From Cycas panzhihuaensis (Eukaryota; Cycadophyta), in the NCBI GenBank assembly GCA_023213395.1, contig CM041465.1, forward strand, positions 74,593,741 to 74,657,740: a DNA stretch of 64,000 nt, in the 5' to 3' direction. The notes under the pieces are model-generated. The model was given only the letters and a program-made list of their open reading frames with translations, made no database searches and was not told the origin of the DNA. The position numbers and the translations under genes were made by a program. Shown in pieces: positions 12,335 through 22,730 of the stretch (positions within the stretch are counted from its first letter, which is position 1; the number at the start of each line of letters is the position of its first letter).

Positions 12335-13948
12335 TGTAGTAGGCCTCACATCTACTACCTCCTTCACACTTGCCTTTGAATTAGTAGCCTCTCTAATATG
12401 AAAACATATGTTCATCAAGAAACAAAAGATCATACACATCAAAAGAAAACCATTGAGCAAATCCCTTGATGAGGGGATCCAATTTATTTGCAAAACACAT
12501 CATAGTTGATCTTAAGAAGAGAGAGAATTTATATAAACATGCATGCAACCATTCAAATATTTCTTACCCTTTGATATCTCCCACCAATTATTCAAATGGC
12601 TAAGTAGTTGTTAATTTTAATTAATGATTAAGTGTTACAATTAACTAAAAACGTTGTAAGTAGTGCAACACAAATCAAACTGAGATGCCTATTTAACACA
12701 CCAAAACCACCATTATTTTTGCAATCCATTGTTAGATAACTACACTACCCTCTTATTATTAAGGCCATCCAACTACTAGGGCTTTCATGTCAATTCCATT
12801 ATCATGTTGTTCATTTAGTTGCACCATTGTTTACCATATATTTACTAATATCTTTTGCTTACATGGGTTCTCCCTAGGATCTCTTTTTCTACTTATGACT
12901 CACACCTATATTTACAATTGAGGGAGCCCATCAATGGACCAATAGAATTGATATTATCTTTAATCTTCATCAAACCCTTAATGGTGAGCAATGAATAATT
13001 AAAAGTAAAAATACTTAAAGGAGTGGCTTGTACAATCTCCACTGAGATGAAAAATAGACTTAAAAAAGTATCACTCATACGTTTTTCTCCTCAACCCACC
13101 TACACATGAATGGATCATCTTTTGATGGTGAAGATCATCCCTATAATAGAGTGTTCTCACTATTCCATTTCCTCCTTTTCATAGGCAAAGCACTGGTGAA
13201 TAAATAGTTGCTCACATGTTGCATTTATAGAGTGCACATGCTTGCATAAGCAAACTCACTATTGTGGATGAATCATCATTCCTACATATAATTTATAAAA
13301 CCCACATGCATATAAATGTCCATAAATAAACAAATTCATAACAACATCTCATAGTTAGTTTGATAATGTCATATATGGCTCTTCAACATTAACACACCTC
13401 AATTTATTGGTCATAAAGGCATAAACATATTCCTTCAGTCTTTGAAATTTTAGCCCAACAAACTATTTATTCACTCCATACCAAGTCATTTTAGGAAGAG
13501 TGATAGAAAGAATTCTAATTCAATAATAACATTATCATTCAATTTTATATACAATATCCAACACAAATAATGGTACATATGTGTGTACAAGTAAATATCA
13601 TCTAATGTGTTGTGTGTATCATTATAACAAAATTAAATACAACACCATTATCATGCACAAAAAGGGTGGTAAGTGCATGATCATCCCACACTAGTTTTAT
13701 ACCATTCACTATTGTTTGAATACATACCATAGAACACAGTTATATCCCCTCCCCCACTCACTTATACCTAAACTTATTAAATTTATACTTTTGAAGTGAC
13801 TCCTTGTAATGACTTTTCAACTACTCAACCCAATTAATCATTTGTTAACATAATATTTATTATGACATTTATATCTAATATTTTAATAAAATATGCCCAA
13901 CATACATCCCCTATTTTTTAATCTATGCATTCCACTTAGAGGGACTAA
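12335..13948. other. Probable H LTR and unassigned AT-rich sequence
   Basis: The left part should be the 5' LTR of element H (minus). No second copy is present in the window, so its length is unknown. The remainder shows no domain, RNA gene or repeat that I recognise. Confidence 0.35.
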
Positions 13949-13953
13949 AATAT

Positions 13954-14404
13954 TGTGTCTAGGATAAAAATAATTTATATAAAAATGAAGTTTTAGGTTG
14001 TAATCAAACTATGAATAAGCACAACTAAGTGGTAACCAAGTACGATTGAGTGTGACCAAGTACAATTTAAAGTATGACTAGGTATGACTTGGAAGTGCAA
14101 CCAGGCCACAAAAAGCATGACTAAATCATAGAAGGTGTGGCTAAAGCACAAAAGGTACGATTAAATTGCAAAGGATATGACTATACTATATGACCAAATC
14201 ACAAAAGATTATGACCGTATCATAAAGATTGTATGAAAGATTGCAAATTCCCAACTAAAATTGTAATTAAAATTCTAATTAAGAAATGTATTCTTATGTA
14301 ATAGTTAAAGTTAGTTGAAACAACCAAAGATATTAATGTAACGACTAATAATATAATTGTATAAGTCCAATTGATGTCATGATAAAAAAAACATAAAGAG
14401 AGAG
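13954..14404 (+). repeat. 5' LTR of element C, left part
   Basis: Starts TGTGTCTAGGATAAAA and matches the right LTR from 52057. It is cut by element A at GAGAG (14400-14404). The corresponding unbroken site in the right LTR, near 52510-52520, reads as a run of GA repeats. Confidence 0.88.
14050..14245 (+). repeat. Degenerate ~19-bp tandem repeat inside the C LTR
   Basis: About nine imperfect units of the type 'GACTAAATCACAAAAGGTA' follow one another. The same array is present in the right LTR at about 52130-52345 with different substitutions, so it predates insertion. Confidence 0.6.
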
Positions 14405-17072
14405 TGGACGCGCGTCTACGGGATAGCTACCTAACTAATAGGTATGGTGAGAGTGGGTGATGATATAATCAAAGAAGATGCCTATAAGTAAAGTAATTAC
14501 CACGCAAGGTGCCCCGTGCACCGGAGCGCGAGTTCGGGACCTGCAATGGAATGTGGCTGAGTGATCCCCCACCACTTCGAACAAGGGGTAAGGAGGCGTA
14601 GGGTTAACCTGGGTTGACCTAAGGAAGGGATCCTCCCACCCTTGGATGGACGGAAGGGGAAGAAGAGGAACCTTCAAGAGCTTCCCTAGAGTGACGGGAA
14701 ACGGAGGAGGATAGGCAAGCGGCGGGCCTATAGGCGGGGTCACTTTGGTTATCTGGCGAAGCGGGGAACCAAATGAAAGCAAAGGAGAAGATCCAAGAAA
14801 ACAGATCAAGGGTATGCCTAAGCAAGCTAACCGGGCACACGAGCAATATGGGAGGCGAGGAGCTTGCATGGCTAAGATGAGGAGGAAAGGGGAAAGGGGC
14901 AGTTCCTATAGCCTTTCCTATATGTAGCAGGGATGCATGCAATAAAACAAATGAAGCATAACCAAAAGCAAAGCCAAGTTTTCCTTTTGTTTTCCAATGA
15001 GTTAATTACTAGAAAGGAATTCAAAAGGAAAGAGTAGGGTGGAGCGAGGCGTGCACCTGGACCGAGGGCGTATGTGATGAGGGCCTTCTCGAGGGACACC
15101 AAACTACTCCACGCAGTGCATCGGATGCGAAGCGTCGCGGCGGATTTGGAAAGAGGGGCTCCCTTACCTTCCCCAGAAAAATACTAAATACAATGCCAAG
15201 GAAAGAAAGGAACTAAATGCTAGTAACTAAGAAGTATGAAAGTATGACATACATAAGAGTACTTACTGGCAACAGAACAAACGGAAAATACCTTTTGCGC
15301 TCTCCAAGCACCTGCAAGCAACATCGACCTCCCCCTTTCCGGAGAAAGGATACTAACATGCAATAACGAGATCCTAACAATACATGTCTATATAGTACAG
15401 ATATGAATCTAAACACATATATGTTAGCATCAACCGAACGATGATAGTACGTAAAAGAAGGTAACTAAAGCAAAAAGAAAGCAACCCAGAGCCTCGGTGG
15501 CCCACCTCATGAAGAACACCCTAACCTCCCCCCAAAAGCCACAGGGCAGCGAGGGCAAGGCCAAGGAGGATGGCTGGAAATAGCAACAAAGAGGCGAAGG
15601 GGAGCCAGAGGAGACCTACACAACTGGGATGCTATGAAGAGCAAATCGGGCTACCGGGAGAAGAGTTGGACAAGGACAAGCGGTCGGGACTTATGTAAGT
15701 TGCCCAGACCTAAGCCTAAGCCCGCAAACCAGCGCTGCAACATGTGATAGCACTGATTTCAGTGGCTAAAAGAGGGCCAACAAACCCCCGTTTGAGTGCC
15801 AAGGGCAGCACGAGGCAAGAGGGAGGATTTGGGCGACTTAAAGCCACTTGAGGAGCGTGGAAGGTGATACGGAATCCACCCAGCTCCTTCCCAAAGCCTA
15901 TGCCAACCCTTAATACCGCTACCTTGAGCAATAAATACAAGTAAGAGGCGCTATGACAGAGGTAGAACAACCCTCACAAAGACAAGCAAGGGACAGGCAA
16001 GCTAGAGCATCAATACCACAAGAGAAACAATGCAAATCAAGAGATACCTGAGTGGGAGAGACAAGGTGCTTGCCTCAGCCAAAGGCTGATAAGGGGAGGC
16101 TAAGAAATCAGCCCAGAACTGTGGTGTAGCAGGTTTGGGGCCCTGCTAAAGAAGTTGGAAGGAGAACACCTGTACTTGGAACACTTGAAGACTGGCCGGG
16201 GCAAGAATCTACTAGAACCTCTCCAAGGGGCCCTCTCCAAGGTGCGTGAGGGGCTGGGAAGATGTCCTAGCCACACCAAAGGAGAGCTGGGCATTGTAGG
16301 AGAGACGCAGGTCCTATGGTAGTAGTAGGGCAATAGAGAAGAGCAGAGCACAACGTTGTTTCCTTGAGGAGCAATCCAAAAAGTGAGCCAAAAAGTTCTC
16401 AAAAATGAGTAGATCATGCCTTAAGTACCCAACCCAAACCCTAAAGCGAGTGATTAGGGTGCGGCTGGGAGAGATTTAAGCCACGAGCCACATGGCAGTT
16501 TCGTAATAAATGCGAAATTACCATAGTGGATTTTAAAAAATAAGTTAGAACAACAGATCGTCAAGAAAATCGTGGTACTGCAGATATTACGCGATACCGT
16601 GAAAATATCGTGCAGACGAACCCGTAGGTAAAACAGGCCCGGCCGCCTAGCCTAGTTAGGCGAGATGACAAAAAGAGCCAATAGGGGGCTAAGACACCTA
16701 CCCGGGGGTAAACAAGCCAATAAATGGGTCCAAAAGAGCAAAAATAGGGCTCAAACAGTGTGGCAAGTCAACCAAAAGATGACGGGTCATCACACGGGCG
16801 GAGGTGGCACAAACCTAATGGATCTTGGAGCGAGGAGGGTAGATGCGGGAAGTGAAATGGCCACCAGGGTTCCACACTCGCTGGGAGTGTGCCCCTGCTA
16901 TAGTCGTCATAGGCTAAAATAAGTGTAGACGAAGACAAAGTCACCTACAAAGCCACACACATGCAGGCATGCAAGCAAACACTCATCAAATAAAAGCGAT
17001 GATAAGGTGAGAAACATACCTGCACTTACCTGAGTCAGTGATTCTGTATCCATTCTCGGAAGCCAGGAAATA
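14405..17072 (-). repeat. 3' LTR of element A
   Basis: On the plus strand it begins TGGACGCGCG and ends GGAAATA. It is 2668 bp and aligns along its length with 28424-31070. Most differences are C/T or G/A at former CG sites, plus a few indels: 15012-15050 is absent from the other copy, and the other copy has extra bases near 28577 and 29968. It carries a telo-box-like AAACCCTAAA at 16436-16445. A 144-codon frame at 14869-14435 minus shows no known domain. Confidence 0.93.
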
Positions 17073-17083
17073 CTGCCCCCTTA
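17073..17083 (-). other. Polypurine tract of element A
   Basis: On the minus strand AAGGGGGCAG lies directly before the 3' LTR. This is the plus-strand primer position and confirms the orientation. Confidence 0.75.
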
Positions 17084-17520
17084 GCAGCAGAGCCTCACCG
17101 CTTGGGAGCCTGGGCGATGGCGAATGCTGGCAACACAACTGTCAGTAGCACATGTGTATATAGATATGTCAATTAAGATCATAACAGTAGGCAAGGGTGC
17201 CAGCGAGTGTCGTGGCGGAACGCGTGGATACGAAACGGCAGTGGAGACAACATAGGGGTTGCCTATGGGCCACTTGGGAACCTACTGGAAAAAAATGAGA
17301 AAGGTGAGGGGATTGCCCCCACCATAAAAGATGCGGAAGAGCATGCATAATCAAGTGAAAGAGCAAGCAAAGGATAGGTACCATAGTTTTACCTCATTAG
17401 TAGCCAGGTTTTAGAGGTACAGACGGATCGTGAAGCAAAGTGTAAGATGACCTGGGGCTTGGGCAACAGAGGGGCCAGATAAACCTCAGGGACGGTCAGC
17501 GAAGAGAGGAAGGCGGCACT
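17084..17520 (-). other. 3' untranslated segment of element A
   Basis: Between the second RNase H and the polypurine tract. The minus-strand frame of the RNase H stops at about 17490; no further domain is visible. Confidence 0.5.
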
Positions 17521-17953
17521 TAAGGATGAAGTGAACGAGACTATCTGCCTCAGCGTTGAGGGCCCGAGGGATATACTGGATATCGATGGAAGAGAAGCGG
17601 GCCAAGAGAGATCTGGCAGCAGAAGCAAGAGTCCTCAAGTGAGGGCATCACACCTGGTAAACCTGGGTGAGATGAGACACCACAACTTGAGAGTCACAAA
17701 GCAGAACGATGGATCCGTGATGGAAATAGAGGGCATCAGTAAGGGCTTCAATAACAGTTGTATATTTGGCTTCGTTGTTAGTAGCCTCTGGGAGGAAGAT
17801 CCCAGAGCAGAGGAGATCATGTCCAGAGGGGCCACGAAGAATCCATGCAGCGGCAGAAGGTCCAGGATTACCGCGGCTTCCGCCGTCGGTAAAGATGTAA
17901 ATGGACATAAGTGACACAAAATCCAGGCAGTCAATAGATAATGAAAGCAACAC
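17520..17953 (-). pseudogene. Second RNase H domain, downstream of integrase
   Basis: The minus-strand frame starts at 17953, with an internal Met at 17908 that fits the domain better. It shows a complete RNase H1-type layout: 'IFTDGGSRGNPGPSAAAW' (first catalytic Asp), 'ATNNEAKYTTVIEAL' (Glu), 'VLLCDSQVVVSHL' (Asp), then an in-frame TGA at 17647-17645, and after it 'RALNAEADSLVHFIL' with the fourth Asp. Element B has CGA at the TGA site, so the stop in A arose by C-to-T. The role would be to degrade RNA in RNA/DNA hybrids during reverse transcription. The D-G-G-S-R-G-N-P-G form is like the archaeal-type extra RNase H known from Tat elements. Its place, after integrase and 0.45 kb from the LTR, is unusual. 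Confidence 0.87.
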
Positions 17954-18013
17954 TCAAAAGGCAAGCAGAAAGTGGCTGTGAAGGGTAGGAGGACCTAGCA
18001 ATGAGGTTACCCA

Positions 18014-18421
18014 GGGCGAGAGCAAGTAGTCCGATCACCGGTAGGGAGTGGTCGGAAGAAAGAGCCTCCTGGGGCACCAAAAGGTCGCTTCAGAAACTGA
18101 AACATGCCCCCAGGTGGGGGAGCATTCCCTTTGGGGATCCCAAGAGCGAGAAAGGGCTGCAGAAACGAGTCCAGGGCGACGAAACGAGCCAAACGAGTAT
18201 AAACTCGGGCATGCACGAGAGTAGCGCGTAAAATGATGCAGAAGGGCCCTGGCAAAAAGTGCGATAATAAGGCGCCATAAATGCTCTCACAAGGGAGAGC
18301 AGAAAGGGCATCGATAGAGCACAATGGGCGACAGGGCCAGAAGGCAAAGGCAAATAGGGGGACGGGACGGTCCCAACACCGTCATGGGCCAAAACGGAGG
18401 AAGTGCCCGTTGGGGCCCCTG
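18014..18421. other. Non-coding segment upstream of the antisense cargo
   Basis: Lies between the second RNase H and the TATA-like box. No domain was found on either strand. Element B lacks the whole stretch from about 18014 to 20925. Confidence 0.5.
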
Positions 18422-18434
18422 CCTATATAAGGAA
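18422..18434 (+). promoter_or_regulatory. TATA-like box for the antisense cargo
   Basis: CCTATATAAGG on the plus strand, in GC-rich surroundings, about 680 bp upstream of the first Met of the antisense frame. The position and clean match suggest an internal promoter opposite to the element. There is no expression evidence. Confidence 0.5.
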
Positions 18435-18904
18435 ATTAACGGGAAAATGGATTCATTTTCACCGGCTCTTGTATGAAACTAGAGCCATTTCCTTACACAG
18501 CGGAGTGCCGCCCAACTTTGGAGGCACGCAAAGAGAGATTGAACCATCGGATCAGAGAGCGGAGAGAGCCAGCGCGACCAATAGGACGACATGGCGATAG
18601 CGAGACCAGATCCAGTGAGTGGATATCACTAAACCCAGCCCATTTCGAAGTTCAAAGTTCATTGGTTTTTTACAGTTTTTGTATGATTTTAGTGCCCCTT
18701 ATGGGTAACCAGTGGCCTCTCGGAGTCTGAATCAGACCCAGAAAGAAGCGGGGACCTGGGCATTAGGGAGCCCTGGTCCCGGTGGGCCCCACAGGGTCCA
18801 CCAGAAGAAATTTTTTTATTTTTTGGCACAAAAATCCCCGCCTTTTGGGGGATCGTTGTTCGTACCACGGTAATGATCACTTGCGTCGCGATCATTCTGC
18901 GGAC

Positions 18905-18940
18905 CCGTGCCAAACTTAGCTACCACTAAGTTTGGCACGG
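18905..18940. repeat. Perfect 15-bp inverted repeat (hairpin)
   Basis: CCGTGCCAAACTTAG at 18905-18919 and its exact reverse complement at 18926-18940, separated by CTACCA. It sits in the presumed 5' leader of the antisense frame, about 170 bp before its Met. A weaker inverted repeat, AATGATC/GATCATT, lies just upstream. Confidence 0.85.
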
Positions 18941-19108
18941 CCATGGCGTAAAAGGAGAAAAACAGATACAAGGGCCAAAAGAGCCCCAAATCTCAGGCAT
19001 AGAGAGTTTTGAGAGAGTGAGGGATGATAAGGACTAACGTAAAGCTAACTTGAGTTGTTTTTGGTGTGAACAGTCATCATCGCGGTAGATAACCGCGAGA
19101 ATGCAGGT

Positions 19109-20939
19109 ATGGCCATGTTGAGCTACATGGAGATGGTGTCACAGGAGGACAGGGAGATCCTGTAGGGGTGTGGCCTATACAAGGCCCTCAAGACACCTCA
19201 GTATGCATCGGATCAGAAGTTGCTGGTCGACATAGTATCCCATTGGGATAGGAGGAGACATGTGTTCCACCTACCGTAGGTAGGTGATGTGACGGTCAAG
19301 CCGAGAGATATCCGACAGATACTGGGAGTTCCGACGGCAGGGAGGCTGATGAGACTGGGGACGCTGCCTAGCACTGAGGCAGCACACAGGGAGGCAGCCC
19401 TATTCTTCATAGGAGTTGACAGATGAGAGCGGAGGGGAGCCTCCTCTGACTTCATGTCGTGATTCCTGTGAGGAAACCGGTTAGACTGCATGCCTGCTCC
19501 AGATTTCCCGGAGTAACTATAGGGAGGTACCGTGGGTGGTTAGATGGGCCGCCATCGCGGCCGGCGAGAGGATGGACTAGGCGATCCTGATAGCGGCGAA
19601 CCTTGTCGCCCAGCTGGACACTATCAGGATGACCAGCAGAGGCGGGTTGTCATACAGCACACTGCTGCAGTGTTGGTTCTTTGATCATTTCGCGGCGGTG
19701 GCACCAGCGGGGGGACCACACCCCATCATAGAGTGGGCCCCGATGGTCCACAGGTGGCAGACTCGGCTAAGAGGGACAGAGGACAGGGCCCATGTCTGAC
19801 AATCAGTGGAGGCTACATCACTAGGCCTCCTCACGCTACCTGACTACATAGCAGATCCCTATAGGACATTGAGGTGGGATAGTGATGACGAGGCGGGCAG
19901 AGCAGGAGTGCCCACAGGCAATGATAACGGAGATGATGGAGACGATGGGGGTGATGGGGCCGGCCCGTCACAACCTGCGGGGGAGGTAGGTCCCTCAGGG
20001 ACAACAGGAGGTGCAGAGGGTCCATCCGGTGCTGCTGGAGGAGAGGCAGGCCCGTCAGGAGCACAGGACGAGAACAGGGGACTCGTGACCAGGGCCCGCA
20101 GGCTGTGGATCATGATGGGATCCAGAGGGACGAGAGCTGGGCCTACCCCTGTGAGGAGGGAAGCCCAGGCAGAGGAGGTGCCAGAGGACGAGGCACTCGC
20201 AAGGAGAGCTGGAGGGAGGATGTCAGATGACCGTGAGGAGCCGGCGGCCATAGAAGGTGAGACCTAACCTTTTCCAAAGTCGTTTGGCATCCAGATAGAT
20301 GTTTAGTTTGGTTTGATCATGGTATATGGTGAGATGTATACTGACACATGGCATGTTGCATTGGCGGCTGAGATCGAGACGACAGAGGCTATGGTGAGGG
20401 AGATATTCCCTCAGGTATATGCAGAGGGGTAACCGCCCATCCAGGCAGGGGATGAGCCTAGAGCGGCAGGTGCCCACATAGAGGCATTCGCCCCATTGGT
20501 GAGGGTGAGGGACATATGGGCTACAGAGTCCCAAGAGCACGTGACATCCCAAGGATGACTACAGCAGGAGAGGGATGATGTGAGACGCGAGAGGGATGAG
20601 CTACGCAGACGGGTGCAGGCTCTAGAGGCACAGGGCGGAGCAGGCAGAGATGCTGAGAGCAGGACCCAACTAGCAGTGATCATAGAGCATCTCAGGGTGA
20701 CTGAGGAAGCACTCTGGGGAGAGAGGGATCGTATCCAGGCCCGATACGATCAACTGGTAGCACAGATGGTGTCGAGGTCGAGCCAGACCAGAACGTATAC
20801 CCACACGGTGGCGACCCCAAGGGACGAGGAGAGCGAGGCGGGCAGCTCGCGGAGGCCCAGGAGGAGCCTCAGAGGCATGTGGTCCCCAGGAGAGGGATCA
20901 CAAAGACCAAGAGATGGTACCTTGGGAGCGGGGCAGTAG
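19109..20939 (+). pseudogene. Antisense plant mobile domain-like protein with coiled coil
   Basis: Opposite to the retrotransposon genes. From the Met at 19109, frame 2 gives 'LLVDIVSHWDRRRHVFHLP', a stop, then 'VGDVTVKPRDIRQILGVP', the F-H-L-P-x-G-E/D-x-T-x-x-x-x-D-x-x-x-x-L-G-x-P core of the plant mobile domain (PF10536 family). Near 19470-19525 the frame shifts to frame 0, which continues 'LSYSTLLQCWFFDHFAAV' and 'IIEWAPMVHRWQTRL', also fitting that domain. A long acidic, Gly/Pro/Ser-rich stretch follows (about 19890-20260). After a TAA at 20266 the same frame continues to a heptad-like coiled coil, 'RRERDELRRRVQALEAQ' (20583 on), ending at 20939. It is about 610 codons with roughly eight stops, most explicable by C-to-T. 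Function is unknown; cellular relatives act in gene silencing and meristem upkeep. A short intron before the Met (about 19016-19073, CTAAC then AG) is possible. Confidence 0.72.
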
Positions 20940-21606
20940 TAGAGTAGGATATGTATATACGATTTTGACAGGGGAAAGCACGGACCTCCAGGGGGTCATA
21001 TATAGGACCATATGATTGTACCCCCCCTACAAGGACACCAGCTTCCCAGATGTATGCTGTGACATGATTTTGGATGTATATATATGCATATGGGATGATT
21101 GGAACCCCATTTGGGTATGAGATGCTGTGTATGATGTATCATGTGTGGATGACATGTATGGATGGCATGTGTTGTAAATGTTATGATGTGGATATTTTAT
21201 GTTATGAATATTTTATTATATGATGCGCACATTTCCTTCCATGTATGGCTATATGTCTAATAGGAGCATACACACACATCGTGTGTGAAGACGACAGAGA
21301 GGTGTGAGGTTAGAGGATAGAGCGGCATACACATCTACAGAAGAGCATAGCGGAATATGCGAAGGAAACGATGGACAGGAAAGAGGAGCGACAATGCTCC
21401 CAAGCATCCTCCTGATTGGGGAATGCCCAAGCAAGACGATAAAAGGGTTCCTGAGAAGGTACGGGAATGCGGGTTCTGTGGAAGGAACTGGAAAGAAGAA
21501 GAAGGATCCATCTTAAATTGCCATTCTACCCGTGGTTGGGAAGAATGGGGACAACCTAAGATGGTAGTTTAGGCTCGTTTCGAAGCAGGGCGGAGAGATC
21601 GCTGAA
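20940..21606. other. Spacer between antisense cargo and integrase
   Basis: Holds the 3' flank of the antisense frame, including TATATGCATATG-type AT stretches, and the region after the integrase stop. No domain. A related sequence is present in B at about 56470-57030, so this spacer is part of the element proper. Confidence 0.5.
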
Positions 21607-21609
21607 AGA

Positions 21610-22730
21610 TCACGCGTAAAACTTCTTAAGAAATTTACCATTAACAACTTTCTCAAATTCAAGCCCTTCTAGGATGGCTATCCTATAGGCACCATTATCG
21701 AGGGATTCAATAATGACGAAAGGACCAACCCATCGGGGTTTGAACTTAGTCAAACGGTCATGGAGATACTTGAGCTTGAGGACGTAGTCCCCAGAAAACA
21801 AAGGGCGGGAACGAAGGTGTTTATCGTAGGCCCTTTGTGAGTGGGCTTTGGATGCCAGGTTAGCCTGATAAGCGGCTAAGCGTCTCTCATCCAAAGCTTC
21901 AAGGTCCAGCAAGCAAGCCTGATAGATCGACTCTTCGTCGATGAAACCTCGAAGGGAGACTCGCAAGGAAGGAATCTCCACCTCCAGCGGGAGTACCACC
22001 TCAGTATCGTAGACCAGGGAGAACGGGGTCATTCCCGTGGCGGAATGGATAGAGGTGTGATAAGCCCACAAGGCGAAGGGCAACTGAAGGTGCCAATCCT
22101 TTTGGGATTGAGCAACGGTTTTCTTGAGGATGTTGACGAGGGTCTTATTGAAAGACTCCACTTGGCCATTTGCCTGAGGGTAATAAGGGGAGGAAGTCTT
22201 GTGAGAAATTTTAAACTTCTCACAAAGCTCATCCATCTCCTTATTACAGAAAAGAGTTCCATTGTCAGTGATTAGGACGTCTAGAATTCCAAAGCGGCAA
22301 ATGATATGCTGGTAAACGAACGTGGCAATCATTTTACCAGGGCTAGTGATCAAGGGAATGGCATCCACCCATTTGGTAAAATACTCTGTGGTAGTCAAGA
22401 TAAACTTGTACTGCGACGACGAAGGCGGGGAGATATCCTCGATGAGGTCTAGTCCCCACTGAGCAAAAGGCCATGGCGAAACAATGGGATGTAAGGCCTC
22501 GGAAGGTACGTGGGAAATGTTGGCATGTTCCTGACATCGCTGACATTTTAGGGCAAAGGCATGAGCATCCTTAAAGAGGGATGGCCAGAAATAGCCCATG
22601 CGGAGGATCCTCTGAGCCATAGACTGGCCCCCAAAGTGACCTCCATAAATACCATGGTGGCATTCGCGAGTGGTCGACTTCGGTGACGTGCGAGGAGGAT
22701 CCCATCGAAGGACCTCTTGTACAATACCTC
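21610..22730 (-). pseudogene. Integrase of element A
   Basis: A 336-codon open frame from 22620 covers most of the enzyme. The zinc-binding His pair ('ECHHGIYGGH', about 22675-22645) lies just upstream in other frames; the Cys pair is in 'KCQRCQEH'. The catalytic core has D in 'WGLDLIED', D in 'LITDNGTLFCN' and E in 'NGQVESFNK'. The C-terminus has the GPF/Y-type segment 'WVGPFVIIESLDNGAYRI' and ends 'KFLKKFYA'. No chromodomain follows. Integrase would insert the DNA copy into the genome, making the 5-bp duplications seen here. The core is intact; the N-terminal zinc part is split by frameshifts. Product naming is firm. Confidence 0.93.

Noticed and set aside
14435-14942. Minus-strand frames of 107-144 codons in the A LTR, also present at 28454-28967
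   Set aside because: Shared only because LTRs are duplicates. No domain, and not kept in B.
17531-17914. 127-codon plus-strand frame
   Set aside because: Lies exactly opposite the second RNase H, whose catalytic motifs are clear on the minus strand.
19859-20251. 130-codon minus-strand frame rich in Ser and Pro
   Set aside because: Mirror of the Gly/Ser/Pro-rich linker of the antisense cargo; no domain, and the plus frame continues into the coiled coil.
21610-21760. Chromodomain at the integrase C-terminus of A
   Set aside because: The protein ends soon after the GPF/Y segment; no aromatic-cage motif is present.
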